Position numbers and translations under genes: made by a program
The notes under the pieces: generated by a model
The model's input: only the letters and a program-made list of their open reading frames with translations
Databases searched by the model: none
Told to the model about the DNA's origin: nothing
In this document: one piece after another, positions 26,881 through 32,621 of the stretch
How the letters are laid out: every line of letters begins with the position of its first letter
Position numbering within the stretch: position 1 is the stretch's first letter
Source: Bacteroidota bacterium
GTDB taxonomy: Bacteria > Bacteroidota > Bacteroidia > Flavobacteriales_F > PHOS-HE28
NCBI GenBank assembly: GCA_018267055.1
Contig: JAFDZF010000189.1
Span: forward strand, 1-32,621
Reading direction: 5' to 3'
DNA length: 32,621 bases

Positions 26881-26930
26881 CGATGTCCGATGATCAAGGC
26901 CGCCCGGCTTTTCTTGGTCGTTGGACATCG
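26881..26930. repeat. Long 50-base hairpin between two plus-strand genes
   Basis: Positions 26881-26898 pair with 26913-26930 as an 18-bp stem with three G-T pairs; the loop contains GCCG/CGGC. It begins 14 bases after the DUF4197 stop, so it may end that transcript. The last part overlaps the TTG of the next promoter. Confidence 0.65.
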
Positions 26931-26945
26931 AACGTTCTACCTTGA
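26914..26945 (+). promoter_or_regulatory. Candidate promoter of the nucleoside phosphorylase gene
   Basis: TTG at 26914-26916, 21-base spacer, TACCTTGA at 26938-26945, then 9 bases to the ATG at 26955. The -33 element lies in the descending arm of the hairpin at 26881-26930. Confidence 0.5.
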
Positions 26946-26954
26946 GCCTTTCCC

Positions 26955-27857
26955 ATGCACCCCATCCTGCTGACCGAGCCGGGCGTCGAACTGCCGCCCA
27001 GTGAACTGATCCTGAACCCCGACGGGTCCATCTACCACCTGGCGCTGCGGCCCGAGCATTTGGGCGACGTGGTGCTCATCGTGGGCGATCCCGGCCGCGT
27101 GGCCCTGATCAGCCAGCGGTTCGATGCGGTGGAGCACCGCTCGCAGAACCGGGAGTTCGTGGCGCATACGGGCACCTACCACGGCCGCCGCATCACCGTC
27201 CTGGCCACCGGCATCGGTACGGACAACATCGACATCGTGCTGAACGAGCTGGACGCCCTGGCGAACATCGACCTGGAGAAGCGCACGCCGCGCCCCTCCC
27301 CGCGCGCGCTCACCATCATCCGCCTCGGCACCTGCGGCGCGCTGCAGGAGGACATCCCAGTCGACCAGTTCGTGGTGAGCCACAGCGGCCTGGGGCTGGA
27401 CAATGTGCTGCACTATTACGCCCACGAGCAGACCCCCGCCGAGACCCGCCTCTGGCAGGCCTTCATAGAAAAGGCCGATTGGCCCGACAACCTGCCCGCG
27501 CCCTATGTGGCCGCCGGGGACGAGACCCTGGTGGGCCTCCTGGGCCAGGGCAATCACGTGGGCATCACCGCCACATCCGGGGGCTTTTACGCCCCGCAGG
27601 GCCGGCAGCTGCGCGGCATCCCCAGCGTCGACGGCCTGAACGAGCGGCTCACCGCCTTCGAGCACGAAGGCCTGCGCATCACCAACTACGAGATGGAGAC
27701 CAGCGCGCTGTACGGCCTGAGCGGCCTCCTCGGGCACAAGGCTTGCACCATCTGCGCCGTGGTGGCCAACCGCCTGCGCAAGGAGTACAGCCGGGACCAT
27801 CGCGCGGCCATCGAGCGCATGATCGACCTCGTCCTGGACCGCGTGGTGGGCGGGTGA
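26955..27857 (+). CDS. Nucleoside phosphorylase (uridine phosphorylase-like)
   Basis: 300 residues. Phosphate-binding GDPGRV is at 44-49, the substrate loop ATGIGTDNIDIVLNEL at 84-99, and RLGTCGAL at 123-130. ITNYEMETSALYGLSGLLGHKA holds the Glu/Met/Glu ribose-binding set typical of the PNP/UDP family. It should split nucleosides with phosphate in salvage. The length is somewhat above the usual 250, with an N-terminal extension (PSELILNPDGSIYHLAL) shared by Bacteroidota-type members. The base specificity is not certain. Confidence 0.92.
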   Translation: MHPILLTEPGVELPPSELILNPDGSIYHLALRPEHLGDVVLIVGDPGRVALISQRFDAVEHRSQNREFVAHTGTYHGRRITVLATGIGTDNIDIVLNELDALANIDLEKRTPRPSPRALTIIRLGTCGALQEDIPVDQFVVSHSGLGLDNVLHYYAHEQTPAETRLWQAFIEKADWPDNLPAPYVAAGDETLVGLLGQGNHVGITATSGGFYAPQGRQLRGIPSVDGLNERLTAFEHEGLRITNYEMETSALYGLSGLLGHKACTICAVVANRLRKEYSRDHRAAIERMIDLVLDRVVGG

Positions 27858-27875
27858 CGCACCCCGGCGGCGTCC

Positions 27876-27893
27876 GGCCCCGTATACCGGGCC
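27876..27893. other. Imperfect 18-base palindrome downstream of the phosphorylase
   Basis: GGCCC-c-GTATAC-c-GGGCC, with a single mismatched pair, 19 bases after the stop. It is a possible transcript end. A TACTTTCG box (27956-27963) lies further on, 31 bases before the next ATG. Confidence 0.35.
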
Positions 27894-27994
27894 ATCAACA
27901 GCCGGTTGGTTGAAAGATCGGACGCGCCGGACCCGGGCCCGCCGGAGGCCCCGGATACTTTCGTCGCGTCACACACCCCGCTGTGGACACCGCG

Positions 27995-28867
27995 ATGAGC
28001 GAGACCGAGATCCAAGCGTTGATCAACCTGATCGACGACCCCGATGAGGGGATCTACCGGCAGGTCCGTGATCGCATCGTGTCCATCGGCGGGCCCGTGG
28101 TGCCCGTGCTTGAGCGCGCCTGGGAGGTGGACGACCTCGGCGACCTCTTCCGCAACCGGATCGAGGACATCCTCCACACCATCCACCTCGACATCACCTT
28201 CGACCGGCTCAAGCGCTGGCACGACACCGGTGGCGAGGACCTGCTGGAAGGCGCCCTGGCCGTGTGCCGCTACCGCTATACCGAGCTGGACGAGCAGCGC
28301 GTGAAGGCGCGCCTGGCCACGCTGCGGCAGGACATCTGGCTGGAGCTGAACGACAACCTCACGGCCTTCGAGAAGGTGCGGGTGTTCAACCACATCTTCT
28401 TCCAGATCCACGGCTTCCGCGGCAACAAGCGCAACTACCACGCGCCGCAGAACAGCTACATCAATGAGGTGCTGGACACCAAGAAGGGCAATCCCCTCTC
28501 GCTCGCCATCATCTACCAGGTGCTGGCCGAGGAGCTGGAGCTGCCCATGCGCGGGGTGAACCTGCCCAACCACTTCGTGCTGGCCTACCTGGACGAGACC
28601 GGCGTGGCCAACAGCGCCCTCGGCCACGGTGACGTGCTCTTCTATGTGAACGCCTTCAGCCAGGGCGATATCCTCGGCAAGAACGAGATCGACGAGTTCC
28701 TGAAGAAGCTGGACCTCCCCGCACGGGAGAGCTTCTACCAGCCCTGCAGCAACATCGACATCATCCGGCGGCAGCTGAACAACCTGCTGAACAGCTACGA
28801 GAAGCTGAACGACCCCGATCGCGTGGAGGACCTGAAGCGGCTGCTCACCGCGCTGGAGCAAGGCTAG
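27995..28867 (+). CDS. SirB1/transglutaminase-like core-2 protein
   Basis: 290 residues from the ATG at 27995; a GTG at 27983 is also in frame. An N-terminal helical segment (about 1-80, IQALINLIDDPDEGIYRQVRDRIV) is HEAT-like. Then comes the SirB1 block: VFNHIFFQIHGFRGNKRNYHAPQNSYINEVLDTKKGNPLSLAIIYQVLAEELELPMRGVNLPNHFVLAY. At the point where true transglutaminases carry a nucleophilic Cys the sequence reads GNPLSLAI, as is usual for this subfamily, so protease or transglutaminase activity is not expected. The function of the family is not settled. The stop codon shares bases with the stop of the convergent sugar transferase (CTAG at 28864-28867). Confidence 0.88.
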   Translation: MSETEIQALINLIDDPDEGIYRQVRDRIVSIGGPVVPVLERAWEVDDLGDLFRNRIEDILHTIHLDITFDRLKRWHDTGGEDLLEGALAVCRYRYTELDEQRVKARLATLRQDIWLELNDNLTAFEKVRVFNHIFFQIHGFRGNKRNYHAPQNSYINEVLDTKKGNPLSLAIIYQVLAEELELPMRGVNLPNHFVLAYLDETGVANSALGHGDVLFYVNAFSQGDILGKNEIDEFLKKLDLPARESFYQPCSNIDIIRRQLNNLLNSYEKLNDPDRVEDLKRLLTALEQG

Positions 28868-29457
28868 AAGCCGCCGAACACCTTCCGGACCGTGACCGCG
28901 ATGATGCGCAGGTCGAGCGCAAGGCTGCGTTCGCGCACATAGCGCAGGTCCAGCGCCAGCTTGGCGGGCATCACCTTCTCGATGTAGGCCTTCTCCGGGT
29001 CCGCCGCGCGGGCCAGCAGCTCGTTCTCGTCGATGTAGTCCAGGCTGGCCATGCCGGTGATGCCCGGGCGGACGCTCAGCACCGCCCGCTGCTCGGCCGT
29101 GTAGAGCGCCACGTACTTCGGCACCTCGGGCCGCGGGCCCACCACGCTCATGTCGCCCGCCAGCACGTTCCAGAGCTGGGGCAGCTCGTCGAGCTTCGTC
29201 TTCCGCAGGACATAGCCCACCCGGGTGATCCGCGGATCGCGCCCCCCGATGGTGAGCTGCCCTTGGGCCTCGCTGCCCGGCCGCATGGTCCGGAACTTCA
29301 GCAGCCGGAACGGGCGCCCGCCCCGCCCCACCCGCTGCTGCCGGAAGAACGCCCCGCCGGGGGACGTGAGCGCCACGGCCGATGCGAACACGAGCAACAG
29401 CGGCGACAACAGCACCAGCAGCGTCAAGGCGAAGACGATGTCGAAGGCGCGCTTCAT
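28864..29457 (-). CDS. Initiating sugar-phosphate transferase (small PglC-like phosphoglycosyl transferase)
   Basis: 197 residues. One N-terminal hydrophobic helix (FDIVFALTLLVLLSPLLLVF) acts as a re-entrant anchor. FRQQRVGRGGRPFRLLKFRTM and TKLDELPQLWNVLAGDMSVVGPRPEVP follow, with the Asp-Glu catalytic pair in the latter, and RPGITGMASLDY next. This is the short form without extra membrane spans, like PglC. It transfers a sugar phosphate to undecaprenyl phosphate, the first step of glycan building. The start overlaps the aminotransferase stop (TGATG at 29455-29459), so the two are coupled. Confidence 0.94.
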   Translation of the reverse strand: MKRAFDIVFALTLLVLLSPLLLVFASAVALTSPGGAFFRQQRVGRGGRPFRLLKFRTMRPGSEAQGQLTIGGRDPRITRVGYVLRKTKLDELPQLWNVLAGDMSVVGPRPEVPKYVALYTAEQRAVLSVRPGITGMASLDYIDENELLARAADPEKAYIEKVMPAKLALDLRYVRERSLALDLRIIAVTVRKVFGGF

Positions 29458-30665
29458 CACGCCCCCATCACCTGCTCCGCCGCGTCCTTCACCGCCTTCA
29501 CCACTTCATCCACCTGCGCGTCGGTGAGGTCGAAGTACACGGGCAGGCTGATCTCGCGGCTGTAGTGCCTGTACGTGTTCGGATAGTCCGCGATGGCGTA
29601 GCCGAGCTCCTTGTAGTACGAGAGCATCGGCATAGGGATGAAGTGCACGTTCACGCTGACGCCGCGCTCGGCGATGGCCGCGATGATGGCATCGCGCTGC
29701 GCTTCGGTGGCCTGCGCCACGCGCAGCATGTACAGGTGGTAGCTGCCCTGCCGCTCCCCGTCCGCCAGGGCCGGTGGCACGAACCGGTCATCGCCGGCGA
29801 AGGCCGCCTGGTAGCGCTCGCAGATGGCGCGGCGGCGCGGCAGCGTCTCGATGTCGTACCGCTCCAGCTCGATCAGCCCGATGGCCGCCTGCAGGTCGGT
29901 CATGTTGCATTTCCAGCCCGCGATGGTGACGTCGTAGCGCCAGGCCCCGGGCTGCGTCTTGGCCAGGGCGTCCTTGCTCTGGCCGTGCAGGCTCATCACG
30001 TTGAAGGCCCGGTAGATCGCCTCCGCGTCGAACGCCGACGGCAGGTTGAACGCGAGCGCGCCGCCCTCGGCGGTGGTGAGGTTCTTCACCGCGTGGAAGC
30101 TGAACCCGGTGATGTCGGCCTGCGTGCCGAGCTTCTTCCCGGCGATGGCGGCGCCGAAGGAATGGGCCGCATCGCTGAGCACCAGCGGGCGTCCGAGCAG
30201 CTTCTGCACATCGCTGTCGGGCGTGAAGGCCGAGCGTGCTTCCTCCGCCAGCCGCATGATCGCCGGCACGTCCGCGGGCAGGCCCCCGATGTCCACCGGG
30301 ATGATGCACTTGGTGTCCGCCGTGATGGCGGCGCGCGCCGCCTCCACGTCCATGGTGAAGTCGTCCTTCACGTCCACCATCACGGGCTTGGCGCCCACGT
30401 GCATCACGATGTTCGCGGTGGCGCAATAGGTGTAGGCGGGCACGATCACCTCGTCGCCCGGGCCGATGCCGGCCCAGCGCAGCACCAGCTCGGCGGCGTT
30501 GGTCCAGGCGTTCAAGGCGATCACCTGCTCCACGCCGCAGTAGGCGGCCAGCTTCTTCTCGAACGCCTTGGTGCGCGGGCCGGTGGTGATCCAGCCGGAA
30601 CGCAAAGCCGCCGCCACCTCTTCGATGGTGCGTTCATCGATGCGCGGAGGGGAGAACGGGATCAT
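29457..30665 (-). CDS. DegT/DnrJ/EryC1/StrS-family sugar aminotransferase
   Basis: 402 residues. Landmarks are SGWITTGPRTKAFEKKLAAYCG, VIVPAYTYCATANIV, the PLP-phosphate and Asp region LSDAAHSFGA (Asp165), and the PLP lysine Lys194 in FSFHAVKNLTTAEGG. C-terminal elements SYHLYMLRV, VNVHFIPM and YSREISLPVYFDLTD match. It should transfer an amino group from glutamate to a keto nucleotide sugar, as PglE does for UDP-bacillosamine synthesis. The gene directly precedes the sugar transferase. A GAACTTCG box (minus strand, 30689-30696) lies 23 bases before the ATG. Confidence 0.95.
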   Translation of the reverse strand: MIPFSPPRIDERTIEEVAAALRSGWITTGPRTKAFEKKLAAYCGVEQVIALNAWTNAAELVLRWAGIGPGDEVIVPAYTYCATANIVMHVGAKPVMVDVKDDFTMDVEAARAAITADTKCIIPVDIGGLPADVPAIMRLAEEARSAFTPDSDVQKLLGRPLVLSDAAHSFGAAIAGKKLGTQADITGFSFHAVKNLTTAEGGALAFNLPSAFDAEAIYRAFNVMSLHGQSKDALAKTQPGAWRYDVTIAGWKCNMTDLQAAIGLIELERYDIETLPRRRAICERYQAAFAGDDRFVPPALADGERQGSYHLYMLRVAQATEAQRDAIIAAIAERGVSVNVHFIPMPMLSYYKELGYAIADYPNTYRHYSREISLPVYFDLTDAQVDEVVKAVKDAAEQVMGA

Positions 30666-30701
30666 GGGCGGGCCGGTATGGGGCGCCGCGAAGTTCGCGC
30701 T

Positions 30702-31919
30702 TCACCGGCGCTCACCGTGCGCAGCCGCCAAAAGCCAGGCGAAGAAGCCGAGGAACATCACCCCCGCCTGCACTTCGAGCATGCTCTCCACCGTCCAGTT
30801 CAAGGCGTTCAACAGCAGGAACGCCAGCAGGAGCCCTTCCTTCCGGCGGACGGCCGCCCACAACGGCACCAGCACCATCGCCAGCAGCAGCGCGACCCCG
30901 CCGACGCCGAGCGCCACCGCCGTGTTCAGGTACTGGTCGTGCGCGTTGAGCTGCTTCCGCAAGGGCTCCACATAGCCGTGCGCGGCATAGGACCGCAGCA
31001 GTTCGTCCTTCACGTCCCCCGTGCCCACGCCGAGCCAGGGGTGCGCCTTCGCCACCGGCCAGGCCGCGTGCCACACCAGCCGGCGGTCGTCGGTGCTGTT
31101 GGCCGCATCGGGCGTGGGGGCGCCCTCCTGCAGGGTGTCCACTACCTGCATCACGCGTTCGTGCACATAAGCATTGGTGCGGAAGAGGATGATACCCGCC
31201 GCCAGCGCGACGGACAGCCCCATCAGGATGGCGCGGCGCATCCGCCGGTCCCTGCGGTGCTCCATCAGGAACAGCACGCCCAGCACCAGCAGCACCAGCC
31301 ATCCGGCCTTGCTGGCGCAGAGGACCACCCCCACGACGAGCGTCGCTCCGAGGGCCCAACGGCGTCCCGCGGGCCAGCTGCCGCATAGCGCCGGACGCGT
31401 CAGCAGCACCAGGGCCAGCGTGAGGTACATCGCCATGTAGGTGGGATGCAGGAAGAAGGCCAGGTCCGAGGCGAAGAAGGGCACGCTGAGCGTATAGCCG
31501 GAAAGGGCCTCCTCCGGTCCCAGCTGCGACACATAGAGCGCCGCGCGGACGAGGGCGCGCACCAGGCAGACCAGCACTGCGGCCGTGTTCGCCAACACGA
31601 ACGCGCGCAAGGCCCCGCGCGCATCCGCCACCGGACCGCCCAGGAGGAAGAGCACGGGAAGGACGAGCAGCGGGGCCTTGATCCCGAGGTCCAGACCCGC
31701 GAAGTCGAAGTTCGTCGTCCAGAGCAGGCCCAGCAGGTGGGCCAGGTAGAACAGCAGCATCCAGGGCAGCGGGGACGACCAGGAGAAGCGCCGACGCACG
31801 CGCGGGCCCGCGATGAACGCCCAGGCTTGTGCCACAGCGAGGGCAACGAGCAGCACCGGGAGCGCCGCCGGCAGCACCGGCAGGGCGATCGCGAACGCCA
31901 CGGCCGATGCATTCACCAT
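30702..31919 (-). CDS. O-antigen ligase/polymerase-type membrane protein
   Basis: 405 residues from the ATG at 31919 (MVNASAVAFAIALP). About ten hydrophobic segments are seen, with a larger periplasmic loop containing DDRRLVWHAAWPVAKAHPWLGVGTGDVKDELLRSY and HDQYLNTAVALGVGGVALL. The R-x-x-W...HPWLGVGxG and HxxxL blocks are the Wzy_C/WaaL signature. It should polymerise or ligate lipid-linked glycans at the periplasmic face. The start lies 31 bases after the upstream glycosyltransferase stop, so they are likely co-transcribed; upstream in-frame starts would overlap that gene. Confidence 0.9.
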   Translation of the reverse strand: MVNASAVAFAIALPVLPAALPVLLVALAVAQAWAFIAGPRVRRRFSWSSPLPWMLLFYLAHLLGLLWTTNFDFAGLDLGIKAPLLVLPVLFLLGGPVADARGALRAFVLANTAAVLVCLVRALVRAALYVSQLGPEEALSGYTLSVPFFASDLAFFLHPTYMAMYLTLALVLLTRPALCGSWPAGRRWALGATLVVGVVLCASKAGWLVLLVLGVLFLMEHRRDRRMRRAILMGLSVALAAGIILFRTNAYVHERVMQVVDTLQEGAPTPDAANSTDDRRLVWHAAWPVAKAHPWLGVGTGDVKDELLRSYAAHGYVEPLRKQLNAHDQYLNTAVALGVGGVALLLAMVLVPLWAAVRRKEGLLLAFLLLNALNWTVESMLEVQAGVMFLGFFAWLLAAAHGERR

Positions 31920-31950
31920 GCGTGCCGGAAGGCCGGCCTTGCCGATGGCC

Positions 31951-32619
31951 TCAGGAGCGTCCACGGGCGCAGGATCGCAGGAGGTCGAAGGTGGCCGCGT
32001 CGAGGGATTCCGCATCGGCCTGGTTGCGCACGGCCATGGCGCGGCCGTTGGACCGCTGTCGATCACGCAGCACCTCGCGCAGCGCCTGGGCCAGCTCGCC
32101 GGCGTCCTGGCGGACGATCGCGCCGGGGACCACATCGGCCAGGCGGTCACGCACGTCGCCCACGTCGTTCGTCACCACGGGCAGGTCGCAGGCCATCGCC
32201 TCCTTCACCATGGTGGGGCTGCCCTCGCTGTCGCTGCACATCAGGAGCGCGTCGGCGGCGCTCAGCAGCACAGGCATCTCCTCCTGCGTGATGCCGCCCT
32301 GGAGCAGTTCGAGCTCCATGGGCACGCCTTCCGCCTGCAGCCGGCGCTCCACGTCCTGGGCGATGTCGAGCCGCTTGCGTTCCGGCGCGGTGGCGTTGAA
32401 GATCACCACCGGCGGGCGCTGCGCCCAGCCCAGCCGCTGCCGGGCCTCGTCGCGCGGCACGGGGATGTAGCGGCGCAGCTCCACCCCCATCGGGAGGATC
32501 CGCACGCCTTTCCGCCGCCACCAGAGCCGGTCGCGCAGCTGGGTGCTCACACAGATGATGCCCGCCGCGCCCAAGGCCGCCAGCTGCGACATCACGCGGC
32601 CGAGGAGGTCGCGGAGGAA
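31951..32619 (-). CDS. Glycosyltransferase, GT4 type (N-terminal part beyond the window)
   Basis: About 223 residues are visible, open to the right window edge (leading FLRDLLGRVMSQLAALGAAGIICVS). The hinge sequence KGVRILPMGVELRRYIPVPRDEARQRLG and then FNATAPERKRLDIA belong to the C-terminal half of GT-B enzymes. ADALLMCSDSEGSPTMVKEAMACDLPVVTNDVGDVRD is the donor-binding ExxxxxxxE-type block. The start is missing; the GTG/ATG near 32592 is internal because the upstream residues still align with the family. Confidence 0.9.
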   Translation of the reverse strand, partial: FLRDLLGRVMSQLAALGAAGIICVSTQLRDRLWWRRKGVRILPMGVELRRYIPVPRDEARQRLGWAQRPPVVIFNATAPERKRLDIAQDVERRLQAEGVPMELELLQGGITQEEMPVLLSAADALLMCSDSEGSPTMVKEAMACDLPVVTNDVGDVRDRLADVVPGAIVRQDAGELAQALREVLRDRQRSNGRAMAVRNQADAESLDAATFDLLRSCARGRS

Positions 32620-32621
32620 CC

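Overview
The window looks like chromosome from a high-GC member of the Bacteroidota, most likely a Flavobacteriales relative. Three things support this: two proteins end in type IX secretion (T9SS) C-terminal sorting domains, several promoter-like sites match the Bacteroidota form (TTG, about 19-22 bases, TAnnTTTG or TAnnTTCG), and starts rarely carry a Shine-Dalgarno site. Most of the window is core-type chromosome with tight gene packing, many short overlaps and frequent convergent pairs. I see no CRISPR array, transposase, integrase or phage gene.

Layout. 1-2612: 3' part of a large secreted calcium-binding repeat protein with a T9SS tail. 2629-4560: membrane sulfatase-family (alkaline-phosphatase superfamily) protein, convergent. 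4655-8130: a coupled pair of M16 peptidases, one with an intact zinc motif and one without. 8338-9873: a malate synthase-like protein with altered active-site motifs. 9972-11927: DUF551 protein, FKBP-type lipoprotein isomerase, alpha/beta hydrolase. 12093-15268: YaaA, a PyrR-like phosphoribosyltransferase, shikimate kinase and a large GNAT-like protein. 15389-15461: tRNA-Lys with a clear promoter and terminator. 15718-17996: a two-gene unit (lipoprotein plus T9SS cargo) of clearly lower GC, probably acquired. 18145-21017: S1/P1-nuclease/phospholipase C-like protein, 2-phosphosulfolactate phosphatase and glycine-cleavage T protein. 20968-25197: glycosyltransferase, sugar epimerase and a CapD/PglF-type UDP-sugar 4,6-dehydratase. 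25218-28867: a small conserved unknown, a hotdog thioesterase, a DUF4197 protein, a nucleoside phosphorylase and a SirB1-type protein. 28864-32621: an initiating sugar transferase, a DegT aminotransferase, an O-antigen ligase-type membrane protein and a partial glycosyltransferase, all on the minus strand.

How they fit together: the dehydratase, aminotransferase and small sugar-phosphate transferase are the enzyme types of a bacillosamine-like route (PglF, PglE, PglC). With the glycosyltransferases and ligase they point to surface-glycan assembly, split here by about 4 kb of unrelated genes. The T9SS cargo proteins would be exported to the same surface.

I did not find an obviously new multi-gene system. 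The points most worth checking are the divergent malate synthase, the low-GC unit beside tRNA-Lys, a family of dyad-symmetric intergenic repeats, and a promoter motif lying 1-5 bases before several start codons, which would imply leaderless mRNAs.
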